Of a DNA stretch of 64,000 nucleotides, positions 26,744 through 36,133 are shown piece after piece; the stretch's first letter is position 1, and each line of letters begins with the position of its first letter. The notes beneath the pieces were generated by a model that was not told where the DNA came from, searched no databases, and saw only the letters and a program-made list of their open reading frames with translations. The position numbers and the translations under genes were made by a program. The stretch is from the NCBI GenBank assembly GCA_963776195.1, contig CAVZMO010000013.1:1-64000 (forward strand), given 5' to 3'. The DNA is from CAVZMO01 sp963776195. GTDB taxonomy: Bacteria; Nitrospirota; Thermodesulfovibrionia; Thermodesulfovibrionales; SM23-35.

Positions 26744-27504
26744 ACCTCTTGCCCGAACGCATAAAGGAGGACCTTTGTCAGTAGAAAGTCCGTCACAATA
26801 ATTATTATCGTTGAAAGAACTACGGCGGTTGTGGTCGACCGCCTGAGCCCTATCGCTCCTCCTCTCGTTGAAAGCCCCGTATAGCAGCTTATGCAAGCGA
26901 TCAGATATCCGAATATAAAAGGCTTTACGATTCCCGTCGTGATCGTTTCGAAGTTCATTATCTCTTTTATCTGGCTCCAATAGAACGAGCCGCTCTGCTG
27001 GCTTACGAATACTGATATATAATAACCGCCGAGGATGGACATCGCATCGCCGATGAGCGTAAGTATGGGCAGCATAACTATCGCGCTTATCACGCGCGGA
27101 ACCACAAGTTTTTTTATCGGGTCTATGCCGTGGACCTTGAGGATGTCGACCTGGTGGCCGAGTTCCATTAATCCCAGCTCGGAGGCGATCCCCGCACCGA
27201 CCCTGCCGGTAAAGCTGAGGGCAATAGCAACCGGCCCTATCTCCTTTATTATCGCAAGGCCCACGATTCTACCGGTATACATTTTGAGTCCAAGACTCGA
27301 AAGCTGCGCCGACAGCTGAAGCGAAAGAGCCATCCCAATGAAAAGGGATACAAGAACAACGATAAAAAATGAGCCGGCTCCTGCGTAATCCATCTGCTCT
27401 ATCGTATCCTTTGTGTAATAAGGTTTTTTGAAAGCCCTCGCGATGGAATATACAGAGATAAGATAGAACTCCTGAAGACCCGCAACTTTTGCTTTTAAAT
27501 CCAT
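26740..27504 (-). CDS. MlaE-type permease (system 2)
   Basis: 254 residues with the MlaE motifs IIKEIGPVAIALSFTGRVGA and ELGLMELGHQVDIL and five hydrophobic segments. It differs clearly from the system 1 permease, so the two operons are not a recent duplication. First gene of a three-gene operon; no mlaC or mlaA follows. Confidence 0.92.
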   Translation of the reverse strand: MDLKAKVAGLQEFYLISVYSIARAFKKPYYTKDTIEQMDYAGAGSFFIVVLVSLFIGMALSLQLSAQLSSLGLKMYTGRIVGLAIIKEIGPVAIALSFTGRVGAGIASELGLMELGHQVDILKVHGIDPIKKLVVPRVISAIVMLPILTLIGDAMSILGGYYISVFVSQQSGSFYWSQIKEIMNFETITTGIVKPFIFGYLIACISCYTGLSTRGGAIGLRRSTTTAVVLSTIIIIVTDFLLTKVLLYAFGQEV

Positions 27505-27697
27505 TAAAAATATTCTGCGATAATCTTATTCATTCTATTCCCGTCCTCCACAGACAACCTATTCGGCTTATTTAAACCGATCCGGGTAACCAGCTGCACA
27601 TACATTATAGCAAAGTAGATACCGGATATAACTTGCTAATTTTGCTTCGCTTTGACGAATGGAAAGACTGCTTTATCGGACAACATACTCCATCGGA

Positions 27698-29566
27698 TCA
27701 GAGTATGATTTCCATGAACCTGCGTCCGTATCCTTTCGTCTCAATCCTCTCGTCGCAGATGATAACCCTCCCGCTGTCGTACTTCGATCTTATCAACCTC
27801 CCGAACCCCTGCTTGAATTTTAATATCGCTTTGGGGAGCGTGTATTCATTAAAAGGATCTCCTCCGGATTTCCGGATCGCCTCCAGTCTGGCAGCCACAA
27901 TCGGTTCTGTAGGAACTTCAAAAGGGAGTTTTGTCACTATCAGACATCTAAGAGAATCCCCCTTGACATCGACTCCTTCCCAAAATGAATCAAGGCCGAA
28001 TATAACACCGCTCGTAGATCCCCTCATAATTTCAAGCATTGTTCTATTCGACTTTTCTCCTCCCTGCAGCATGGGATAAAGACCCATCTCTGTTAGTCCT
28101 TCAGACGCTAATGACCAGGTCTTATTCATTACATCCCGAGATGTAAACAGGACAAGGACTCCCCCATCCTTCCTGGATGATTCTTCACGTATAACCCCCG
28201 CAAGGTTTTCGATCCCTTTACCCCCTGCAAGATTAATTCCTCTATGGATAACGACGGACGTTTGATTTTTTATATCAAAGGGTGACGGAAGTGATAATTT
28301 TTTTGAAGCCTCTATTCCCAGAATATGTGTTATCAGTCTGAAGTCGCCCCCGACAGACAAGGTAGCTGAGGTTAAGATAAGGGCGTTGTATTCGGGAATA
28401 ATATTGTTCTTAATAAAATCATGCGGGTATATCGGGGACATCCTCAGGGTGGTCCGCCTTTCCTCAATCTCCGGCCACCTTATGAATCCTTCCATACCTT
28501 CTGCGAATGTGTCCATATCTTCTGCAAACATCATCAGCTTTATCATAGAGGCCTTTAACTCAATTTCTTCGTCTTCCTGGAATAAACCTATAATGGAAGT
28601 CTTTATCTCTTCGATGAGGGATCTGACCGAATTTGCAATGGCTGACATAGAGTCTTTTAGTCCAAAAACGCCATTTATGGTTATCCGGTGGCTTAATTGA
28701 TGTCTCACCTTGATCCAGAAAAGGACCATATCCGTCCTTGCGGACTCAACGATACGAAAAAGATTCGGCGACTTCGACAATAGACCTCTATAGATCCCTC
28801 GTTCGTCCGGTTTCAGAAGCCTGTTGAGAATATATTCAAACCTCCGGTCCGAGAGATTGATCCCGATTTGGTCGGAAAGAACCGCATCGAGTGCGTGGCC
28901 TTCATCAATGACAAGCACATCAACCCCGGGAAGTATCTTCGAGTCGTCGGGCATCATTGCATTTACGGCCAGGAGCGCATGATTGGCAACAACAATCTGC
29001 GCGCGTTCCCATTTCTGGCGTGCCGTATAGTAATGGCAATCCTTGAAATACCGACATTTAACTTTTTTGCACGCGTCCGCATCCGAGCAAATCTTCTCCC
29101 GGACAGAAGATTTTCCAAAGTTGCAGTCTTCAAAGTCTCCGCTATCGGTCTCAGATGCCCATTTTAAGTATGCTTCATGATCAAAGGTTTCTTCGCTGGA
29201 TACAGGCTTAAACGCCTTAAGTCGCCTTAAACAGAGGTAATTACTCCTGCCTTTTGCAATTGCATAAGCAAATTCTCCAAGAGAGGAAAGGACCTTCAAA
29301 TCTTTCGAGACGAGCTGTTCCTGGAGGTTCTTTGTCCTCGTACTGACTATAGCTTTCTTACCCGATAGTATCAAAGGAATAAGATAGGCATAAGTTTTAC
29401 CGGTACCGGTGCCTGCTTCAACGAGCAGCGTCCCGGCATTCTCTATGACATCAGAGCAGGCGCCCAACATCTCGATCTGGGAACGCCTCAGCTCATAATC
29501 ATCCATCGCTTCGGCAATAACGTGCTGAAGAAAAATCTCTGCTTCTTTTTTCAATTCCAATTTCAT
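27698..29566 (-). CDS. dinG: DinG/XPD-like superfamily 2 helicase
   Basis: 622 residues. Walker A EAGTGTGKT (residues 50-58), a DEGH box (motif II) and a C-terminal helicase box GFGRLIRSKYDSGRVIICDERI. Four cysteines (YLCLRR, DACKKVKC, YFKDCHYY) between the first motifs fit the [4Fe-4S] site of DinG/XPD enzymes. These unwind DNA 5' to 3', acting on R-loops and repair intermediates. The ATG at 29566 follows a modest purine stretch. The gene is single and upstream of tRNA-Leu. Confidence 0.92.
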   Translation of the reverse strand: MKLELKKEAEIFLQHVIAEAMDDYELRRSQIEMLGACSDVIENAGTLLVEAGTGTGKTYAYLIPLILSGKKAIVSTRTKNLQEQLVSKDLKVLSSLGEFAYAIAKGRSNYLCLRRLKAFKPVSSEETFDHEAYLKWASETDSGDFEDCNFGKSSVREKICSDADACKKVKCRYFKDCHYYTARQKWERAQIVVANHALLAVNAMMPDDSKILPGVDVLVIDEGHALDAVLSDQIGINLSDRRFEYILNRLLKPDERGIYRGLLSKSPNLFRIVESARTDMVLFWIKVRHQLSHRITINGVFGLKDSMSAIANSVRSLIEEIKTSIIGLFQEDEEIELKASMIKLMMFAEDMDTFAEGMEGFIRWPEIEERRTTLRMSPIYPHDFIKNNIIPEYNALILTSATLSVGGDFRLITHILGIEASKKLSLPSPFDIKNQTSVVIHRGINLAGGKGIENLAGVIREESSRKDGGVLVLFTSRDVMNKTWSLASEGLTEMGLYPMLQGGEKSNRTMLEIMRGSTSGVIFGLDSFWEGVDVKGDSLRCLIVTKLPFEVPTEPIVAARLEAIRKSGGDPFNEYTLPKAILKFKQGFGRLIRSKYDSGRVIICDERIETKGYGRRFMEIIL

Positions 29567-29789
29567 AGTAGTGCTCTTTCCATCTACTATTATATTTTCT
29601 CTACTCGCATATCTTCCAATACTTTAATTTTTCCTCAGGGATTTGTCGTGGAAAAAGGTAGCCGCAGGCTTCAGCCTGCGTGAAAACCGTCAATATATCG
29701 GTAACCAAATGGACAATATTCGGTCACATAATTGAAGGGCAGTGGCAGAGACAGAAGGAAGCCGTTGTGTAACTTTTGATATTTCGTGA

Positions 29790-29874
29790 TGGTGCGAGAG
29801 AGGGGAGTTGAACCCCTACGGTTTAACCCACTGGATCCTAAGTCCAGCGCGTCTGCCAGTTCCGCCACTCTCGC
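29790..29874 (-). tRNA. tRNA-Leu (anticodon UAG)
   Basis: The 85 nt include an encoded CCA. Acceptor stem GCGAGAG/CTCTCGC, anticodon loop CTTAGGA in the CTGGA/TCCAG stem, a long variable arm (GTGGGTTAAACCGT) as in leucine tRNAs, and T-arm GGGGTTCAACTCCCC. The 5' half is the attachment site of the island that begins at its right edge. Confidence 0.96.
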
Positions 29875-29876
29875 AT
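29836..29876. repeat. Left attachment repeat of the tRNA-Leu island (attL)
   Basis: A 41-bp direct repeat with one mismatch (position 29852) of 42718-42758. It covers the 5' half of tRNA-Leu, from anticodon loop to the first base and two bases beyond. Weaker similarity continues for about 45 bp into the flank (TTTTAAAGGATTTTTT versus ATATTAAAGGTTTTTC). Confidence 0.9.
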
Positions 29877-29907
29877 AATTGATTTTAAAGGATTTTTTGG
29901 CATTCGG

Positions 29908-30925
29908 TCAAACCTCCATTACCCCAAGTGTAGTAAAATTGTAGCAATTATCCAGCACTGTAACACTTGACCTCAGACTTTCGGGGCAATGATGAGCGTA
30001 CCTCATAGTCATGGTGATCGTCTTATGTCCGAGAAGCTCTTTTACTTTGTAGAGATCAACGCCATTCTGAACAAGTCTTGTTGCAAAGGTATGCCTCAGA
30101 TCATGAAAATGGAAATCGTTGATCCCTGCCTTGTTGAGGGCTTTCTCAAACACCTCTCTAAGACTTCTCACAGACATCGGAAACACCCGGCTTGAAATGT
30201 CCATAACCTTACTCATACTTTTGAGAGTGTTATACAAAGTTTGAGACATGGGTATACTTCTCTTTTCACCGTTCTTTGATTGCACCACAATAACCAGCTT
30301 TCGAAAAAAATCTACGTCTTTCCAGAGAAGATTTAATATCTCACCCCTTCTCATTCCTGTATGAAGTGCAAAGACAAGCAATGATTTTAACCAAACCGGA
30401 TTTGTTGCACAGTCTAACAGTCTCTTTTCTTCTTCGAGAGTCAACCATCTATCTCCTATCTCTTGCATTTTTATTTCCTACGGCAAAAGAGAGATCAGCT
30501 ACAGGATTTTCTTTTGTCCATTTCCATTCTCTGCGAGCTACATTAAACATACGCCTCATCAAGCTCAATTCCTGATAGATCGTTGCAGGCTTAACAGTCC
30601 TCAACCTCTCATCCTTGTAGTCGGATACCATCTCTGTAGTTAACTCAGAAAGTTTTAGATGACCGAAAATAGGTAGTAACTTTTTAACCGTGTGTTCATC
30701 TCTTATCCTGTAATACTTCTGCAAATATTTTTCTGTCATCTCTCGAAAAGTAATAGACTTTGCTTTTTGCTTCTCAAACCATTCACCTTCTTGTATCTCC
30801 GTAAATGACTTTGCATAAATACGGTCTGCTAATTTTCTATTGTCTGTCTTTGTTGAGACCTGTATCCTCTTGCCATTCTGCATTATTGTAAACCAGAAAA
30901 TTTTACCTCTCCGGTAAAGTCCCAT
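29908..30925 (-). pseudogene. int: Island tyrosine integrase, broken by a 7-bp tandem duplication
   Basis: Two overlapping frames make one ~337-residue integrase. The N-terminal part (MGLYRRGKIFWFTIMQNG, SAM-like core-binding domain) runs 30925-30449. The C-terminal part has the boxes TGMRRGEIL, HDLRHTFATRL and GHKTITMTMRYAH. At the junction the reverse strand reads GAGATAG twice in tandem (30449-30462). Removing one copy restores ARDRWLTLEEE exactly. This is a mutation signature rather than a homopolymer error. The gene begins 2 bp after the stop of the excisionase-like gene. Confidence 0.93.
29929..29946. repeat. TGTAG pair near the left island end (arm-site candidate)
   Basis: TGTAGTAAAATTGTAGCA; identical 18-mer at 42568-42585 near the right end, same orientation. 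The TGTAG units are 11 bp apart. Confidence 0.6.
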
Positions 30926-30927
30926 AT

Positions 30928-31150
30928 TTACTTACCCCCTTTCCTGGGACCTCTAGCCTGGACAAGAGGATTATAACTTGAGTCTGCATACCTTTTACAA
31001 GATTGAACCCATGCTTCAATATCTTTCACGTCGAACCGGAGAGCGCCATTGATCTTATAACAAGGTCTGGCCTAACTCAGCCCACTGATAAAGTGTAGAA
31101 GGCTTTACATTGAGAATTTCGGATACTTCCTTGATCCCGACAAGCTTCAT
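30928..31150 (-). pseudogene. AlpA/excisionase-like helix-turn-helix gene, frameshifted
   Basis: The reverse strand from ATG 31150 reads MKLVGIKEVSEILNVKPST and LYQWAELG, then a frame break near 31070. The next frame continues CYKINGALRFDVKDIEAWV to a stop at 30928. This is a ~73-residue MerR-type winged HTH of the AlpA/excisionase class, which controls integrase direction or expression in islands. It lies directly before int on the same strand. A one-base change rejoins it. Confidence 0.75.
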
Positions 31151-31312
31151 AGGATGGGCCTTTTAGAGGAATATTCCGGCTTTCCCTACCTTCGCCATTG
31201 AGCCGTTCACAACCTCTTTTCCCCAGTACGTGGAAGCTTGGACATTCCAAGCTTCTGTCATATTCGTCTATAAGGTAATTAATCGCCTGAAGCATCATTA
31301 GTTCTTATTTCC

Positions 31313-31573
31313 CTAGTCATCGAAACGCTGTTTATTCCTTAAGTAGTTTTTTAAGACTACCTCTCTGACAGCCTTATCTAAATCTGCCTTTGGTTTTTTC
31401 TCTCTCTCAAAATCTTCTCTCAGCTTCTTTAGACGGTCTTCCTGATCCTTGAAGGGGCCGAGACATCCCCCTATTCCGGCATGTCTTGCGCTAAAGAGCA
31501 TACACTCGTCTTTTCGGAAACATTGCGGACATTTTGTTTCTATGACTCTTTTCTGCTTTTCTAATTCATTCAT
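31313..31573 (-). CDS. Small protein with a CPxC motif (86 aa), unknown
   Basis: Contains ETKCPQCFRKDECMLF and a later GGCLGPF, a possible zinc or iron-sulfur site, followed by a charged helix (KKLREDFEREKKPKADLDK). No family recognised. It lies in the island together with other small DNA-binding genes on the same strand. Confidence 0.45.
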   Translation of the reverse strand: MNELEKQKRVIETKCPQCFRKDECMLFSARHAGIGGCLGPFKDQEDRLKKLREDFEREKKPKADLDKAVREVVLKNYLRNKQRFDD

Positions 31574-31680
31574 CCTTAAATCTTCTCCGCCACTAAAAAA
31601 AAGCCGAGAATCTACGGATTATCTCCAATAGAAACTCGGCTTCTTCGTCTGTAAAAGACTTCTTTGTCTTAAATCAATTA

Positions 31681-31875
31681 CTACTTAACAAAAATCAACA
31701 ACTGATTGCAGCGCGGACATTTAATTCTTACAGTCCCATTTGCGACATGAATTTTTAAGAGTCTATTCCTTACCACTATCCAACCATCTTCTATAGACTT
31801 AATCATTCCACCGCAGCTGCTGCATCTGCCGTCGGGTAAAATTACTGGACTACTTTTTACGTCCGCGCCGTTCAT
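31681..31875 (-). CDS. Com-like zinc-ribbon protein (64 aa)
   Basis: Two CxxC pairs (RCSSCGGMI and IKCPRCNQLLIF) separated by about 30 residues. This matches the Com/zinc-ribbon layout of phage Mu translational regulators and similar small prophage proteins (RCxxC, IxCPRC). It overlaps the end of the upstream HTH gene by 26 bp, so the two are probably co-expressed. Confidence 0.6.
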   Translation of the reverse strand: MNGADVKSSPVILPDGRCSSCGGMIKSIEDGWIVVRNRLLKIHVANGTVRIKCPRCNQLLIFVK

Positions 31876-32296
31876 CTTCTTCTATGCTATTAAGAACTTT
31901 GTCCTGAAGTTTTTTTATTTTGTCTTCAGCCTTCTTGATCATTAAACCTCTAACTCTTTCCACTTCATCCGCCGTAATAAAAGCGTACATTTCCCTTTTA
32001 GGAAAAATCGCCCTTATCCAAAAAGGAAGACTATCCCAATCGATATCCTCTTCCCATATCCTATACACGGTGATCTTTCCCTCCTTTTCAAGTTGAGAAA
32101 TATATGAGCGGTTGACGCCAAGCATTGAAGCAGCGCCGCCGGGGGAAACCAAACCTCCAGAGTATTTCCCTATCTTCTTCTGAAATTCTTTCCAGGATTT
32201 AAAGACGATAGTTCTTATACCCCAATTTTTTCTCTCTTCTCTGTCGCTCCATTCCTCGACTTTCGCATGCCATTTATCAGCAATTTTCTTAACCAT
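31850..32296 (-). CDS. Helix-turn-helix DNA-binding protein (148 aa)
   Basis: The centre reads VSPGGAASMLGVNRSYISQL followed by EKEGKITVYRIWEED, a MerR/excisionase-type HTH. The C-terminus is a charged helix (EDKIKKLQDKVLNSIEEDER). It is the first gene of a small reverse-strand island operon. Regulator or replication-initiation role not determinable. Confidence 0.6.
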   Translation of the reverse strand: MVKKIADKWHAKVEEWSDREERKNWGIRTIVFKSWKEFQKKIGKYSGGLVSPGGAASMLGVNRSYISQLEKEGKITVYRIWEEDIDWDSLPFWIRAIFPKREMYAFITADEVERVRGLMIKKAEDKIKKLQDKVLNSIEEDERRGRKK

Positions 32297-32404
32297 GGTT
32301 TATATTAGAACATATGTTAAGTAAACGTCAATAGTATTTTTGAATTTATTTTAAACGCGTTTTAAGGAAGCTGAGATTTAAGAAGTAATATGGCACTTTG
32401 CTAC

Positions 32405-32500
32405 AGTAGAGTAGAGAACTGGCGTAGTCGCCATAAGGTTCTATCTCCAGTTCCCCCTCGTCAGTAGGGTCGAGAACTGGCGCGCCTGTTTAGGTTGAGG
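32405..32500. repeat. Cluster of inverted GAACTGG/CCAGTTC motifs beside the intron
   Basis: GAACTGG occurs at about 32417 and 32474 and CCAGTTC at about 32450, so the stretch can form alternative hairpins (CCAGTTCCCCCTCGTCAG against GAACTGG). It may include domain VI or 3' sequence of a group II intron, or an older truncated intron end. Confidence 0.4.
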
Positions 32501-32647
32501 TTCGTGTTCTCTGTTTCTCGCCCTTTCGTTTGCGAGTGTCACATTATTTCAACCATGCCACGTCTCCAATTCCCGCCACGTCAAACGCAGCGTGCAGATT
32601 TCCCGCACTACGCTTTCCTATTGGCTTCACTTCAAGGGTTATGATGC

Positions 32648-34054
32648 CTATCCGCTGGCAGCGCTTTCGAGTCCCCGGTAATACCTCACCTTATAATCGG
32701 CATAAAGCCCAAGATGCCCGTAAAACCAGTTTCTACTCCACCTGTCCCAGCCAAAGCCTCCACGTTTTCGAGCCCTCATAAGATGCCGCCGTATCTTTTT
32801 CTCCACCCAATCTTTTACGTACTGAAAACACCTGCTGGAATGTCCCATCCTAAAGTAGTTACTAAGGAGGTCATAAGTAAAGCCACATGACAGTCCACGA
32901 AAAGCCTTTAAAAAAGTCATGTTATGAGCATCGTATGTGAGACTACTAATGACCGGATTAGTAACCCAGCCCCGGAGTTTCGGGTTGATCAACTCTATCA
33001 CCCGTCCCACTGGTTGCGATATGAACCGCTGGAAGATTTCCTTGAGGTTACGCAAAAGGTTCGTCCGCGCTTTCATCTTCGGCGTGATAAGCACTCCCGA
33101 TTTGTCACTCAGTGTTCGGACGCTCCGTATATCAAATCCCAGAAAGCTGAAGCTCTCCCCTTTCATCAGGTCTACCAGTCGTGTCTTTTCCTCGTTGACT
33201 GTTACATCAACCCTTGCGAACTCCTCAAGAAGTCGCTGATATACCTTCTCTACCAGCCAGTCCCAGCGGCGATACCCATCTACGAGTACCACAAGGTCAT
33301 CCGCAAAACGAGCATATTCTACATGGGTAAACCCCGATTTGCTCGTTACGATTTTCGCCTTCTCCAGCATCTTATCCACCTCGTTAAGATAGATATTCGA
33401 CAGCAGTGGCGAGATTACTCCGCCCTGTGGAACTCCGCGCTTACCACTGACTTTTAGTATGAGTCTGAGTAGCCACATCACTCTGTCATCGTTGACCCTT
33501 TCCGCTACTTTGCCCAGCAATATGTCATGACGCACTGTATCAAAGTATGCCTTGAGGTCAACATCGATGCCCCGTGTTTTATTGTGGACAACCGCATCTG
33601 CGACCCGATGCACTGCCTGATGCGCTGTCCGCTTAGGACGGTACCCGTATGAGCCTTCTTGAAAGTCAGCTTCAAAGATTGGTTCAAGAATAAGTTTAAG
33701 CGCCCCCTGCACTACCCGATCTCGGATTGTCGGTATCCCCAAGACACGCACTCTTCCGTTGTCCTTTGGTATCTCTTTCTTCCGATTTCGCATAGGCAGG
33801 TACATCCATGAAAGTAGTTCATTCCGTATGCCGAGGAGAAACTCTTCCAGCCCGCTTTCCTCAATAGCCTCGAAGGTGACACCATCAATGCCCGGTGCCC
33901 CGTCATTGCGTTCGGCCATCTCATAGGCAGCTTGGAGCGTCTCCACCTTGCATACGTGAACATACAATCCCCAAAAGCGATGGTGCTTATCAGCTTTCGC
34001 CTTGACGTAGATCCTCTTTCTCAGGTCTTGCAGACTAACAGATGTCTTTGTCAT
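32648..34054 (-). CDS. ltrA: Group II intron-encoded reverse transcriptase/maturase
   Basis: 468 residues from ATG 34054, chosen because GGGAGG precedes it; the longer frame reads intron RNA. Fingers-palm motifs are GAPGIDGVTF, YLPMRNRKKEIPK, GSYGYRPKRTAHQAV, GVPQGGVISPLLSNIYL and the catalytic YARFADDLV. The X/maturase domain follows (NPKLRGWVT, SLTYDAHN), ending in a group II intron C-terminal segment (WFYGHLGLYADYKVRYYRGL). No HNH endonuclease is visible. It would splice its own intron and support retrohoming. Confidence 0.95.
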   Translation of the reverse strand: MTKTSVSLQDLRKRIYVKAKADKHHRFWGLYVHVCKVETLQAAYEMAERNDGAPGIDGVTFEAIEESGLEEFLLGIRNELLSWMYLPMRNRKKEIPKDNGRVRVLGIPTIRDRVVQGALKLILEPIFEADFQEGSYGYRPKRTAHQAVHRVADAVVHNKTRGIDVDLKAYFDTVRHDILLGKVAERVNDDRVMWLLRLILKVSGKRGVPQGGVISPLLSNIYLNEVDKMLEKAKIVTSKSGFTHVEYARFADDLVVLVDGYRRWDWLVEKVYQRLLEEFARVDVTVNEEKTRLVDLMKGESFSFLGFDIRSVRTLSDKSGVLITPKMKARTNLLRNLKEIFQRFISQPVGRVIELINPKLRGWVTNPVISSLTYDAHNMTFLKAFRGLSCGFTYDLLSNYFRMGHSSRCFQYVKDWVEKKIRRHLMRARKRGGFGWDRWSRNWFYGHLGLYADYKVRYYRGLESAASG

Positions 34055-35189
34055 TCCATCCCTGCCTCCCAATGTCGTTAGAGGATTGCCAAAAGTAGGG
34101 CCTCTTCGCTCCACAGGCATTACCCTGCTTTGTCGCTAATGCTGGCCCTTCCGCCACCCTTCCGCCTTCAGCCCATTTCCCAGTGTTTCTGGTTATAGGA
34201 CTTACCTTGCTCCGGTGATTTCTCACTGGGGCGGTAAGGGTTTCTCTAGTTGCTCGGTGTGCCCTTGCTGCCATGCCGCCGTTATCACCCCGCTGAAGTA
34301 AATAACCGTACCAGTCAGTTTTCGATTACCTATGCTGCCTTCACCCTCCGGTTGAAAGCTCGGCCTTCAGGGCTTCGAACTCTCGGGGCCACCTCCACGT
34401 TCACTTTCGTTGCGGCCTGGCAACTCGTTATCATCCTTCAGATGACAGTGTCGATGGGCTTCAGGATATCGGTTTCCCTTTACCCTGCCATCCTAACTAC
34501 ATGGCTTCTGACTGTTGCCATGGCAGGACTGTCTCCTGCTGAATACACCAGCCTTTGCTGGACACACAACCGGACGGTCGGTTTTCCCGAATCCGGCTTT
34601 CCAATCATCTTCTTCCAGAGGCTTTCGCTCCCGCTTGGCCTGCTGGTATAGTTTCCTCTGAAGTTCCCAGAACTACTGGAGTTTATAGCGTTGCCGCAAT
34701 CTCCTTCCCTTCATTCCTTCGGAAACATGATGAAGGTATTGCCCCTTCCCTCTCCCAAAGTTATGTTGTCTTTGAGATAGTAGCGGTAGTATGGGCAACT
34801 CCGACTCCCGTACCGACCCCGTGGAACTTCGTTTCCTTATATCCACCAGTTGCCCTCTGAAGGCATCGACACGGGTCTCCCGTGTTCATTATCATATGGC
34901 TTCCCCTGCATGCCACCCCTGTCACCCCGGGAGCCCATCTATCGGTTACGGTAGTTTCTGTTAGGATAGATGCTACGGTCTTCCCCAATGTAGGAGAGGG
35001 TCGACAACTCCGTCTATCACTTACGAGGCTACGCATAGGTTCGCTTACGCTGCGGCCTGCGGGTTTGCTCAGCTCCCTTGCGGAGCCTTTGTCAGGAAAC
35101 TTGATGCTTCAGGTTACCCTTTGCACCTCCCTCAAGCTATGTGGGTGAGCTACCAAATTCCCACAGTCGGACTTTAACCGACAAGTCAT
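34055..35189 (-). ncRNA. Domains I-III of the group II intron
   Basis: An 1.1-kb stretch upstream of the reverse transcriptase with only short shadow frames and many local GC-rich hairpins, as expected for the ribozyme part. The 5' splice site was not located with confidence; it should lie near 35150-35190. Confidence 0.6.
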
Positions 35190-35485
35190 ATGTTTTACAC
35201 GGCATACCCTACAATGTTTCAGAATTGCTTGACTAAGCAAATTGAGGATTACCAGAAGAAAGTGAGACCAAATTCTACCAGCGAGTATCTTATCTTTTAC
35301 CGTACAGAAAGACTGCATAAGTATTTAATCTCAAAAGCTAAATTGAGTACGATTCTCAGAAGAAGGCATGTCGAAAAAGATCGCAACTTATAGGGTCTGC
35401 GTCAAAAATGTGAGAGGAGTTGCGAGAAGTATTTTTTTGCGCTATAATCTGTTAGTATATGAGCTAACAGATAAGGAGGGGCGTT

Positions 35486-35914
35486 ATGACAGAGGGCGTA
35501 GAGAAACTTCTGGAACAAAGAAAGTCGTTATTCAAGGAGTTGGCGAAGGCAGGCAACTTCAGGCGCGGCACGATCTCAATAAACTACCGGAAATGCGGAA
35601 AGAAAAATTGTGTGTGCACAAAGAAAGGACACCCCGGTCATGGGCCACAATTTCTCTGGAGTACGACGATCAAGGGTAAAAGCTATACCAAACAACTCAA
35701 GGTCGGCCCGGAACTGCAGAAATATATAGAGGAAAACGATAACTACCGAACCTTTCAGCGTCTTTGTAATGAGATTATTACAGCAAGTGAAAAGCTGAGT
35801 GATCTTACTTCCTTACCGGAAGTTGGCGTTGGAGATGACACTGAACTGGAAGAAGTTAAAAAAAACTTACAAAGGCGCTTTGCGGGGAGATACAAAAAGA
35901 AGTGGACCGAATAG
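35486..35914 (+). CDS. DUF6788-type accessory protein of the ISKra4-like element
   Basis: 142 residues with the conserved core FRRGTISINYRKCGKKNCVC followed by HPGHGPQFLWS. I know this Cys-containing core as the small protein that often precedes ISKra4 or UPF0236-type transposase genes. Its role in transposition is not established. A ribosome site (AAGGAGG) precedes the ATG. Its end overlaps the transposase start by 13 bp. Confidence 0.75.
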   Translation: MTEGVEKLLEQRKSLFKELAKAGNFRRGTISINYRKCGKKNCVCTKKGHPGHGPQFLWSTTIKGKSYTKQLKVGPELQKYIEENDNYRTFQRLCNEIITASEKLSDLTSLPEVGVGDDTELEEVKKNLQRRFAGRYKKKWTE

Positions 35915-36133
35915 TCACAATGGTAGGGAAAGAGGGGCGAATCGATATGGAATCCCTTGAGATGTGCATTCGCTCATCTATGCACAGCATTGGTGGACTT
36001 ATGCTCGAAACTCTCCTCAATTCAGGCAACAGCGGTTATAAAGGCAAAAGCATTCCGTGCGATAGTGGGCACACCTATGAGTTTTTGGAATATCGGGGGA
36101 AAAAAGTTATGACGGTATTGGGCAAAGTGGATG

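Larger units (their letters stand above)
32560..35190 (-). mobile_element. Group II intron with reverse transcriptase
   Basis: The reverse-strand protein gene lies in the intron's domain IV. About 1.1 kb of structured, ORF-poor sequence precedes it (domains I-III; includes GTAGCTCACCCAC and repeated GC-rich hairpins). Beyond the stop, a hairpin at 32583-32616 (core AGCGTAGTGC, GGGAAA, GCACGCT) looks like domain V with some mismatches. Both ends are approximate. It lies on the island's reverse strand. Confidence 0.75.

Noticed and set aside
31077..31298. 73-residue reverse frame before the excisionase-like gene
   Set aside because: Its end overlaps that gene in another frame and the sequence shows no motif.
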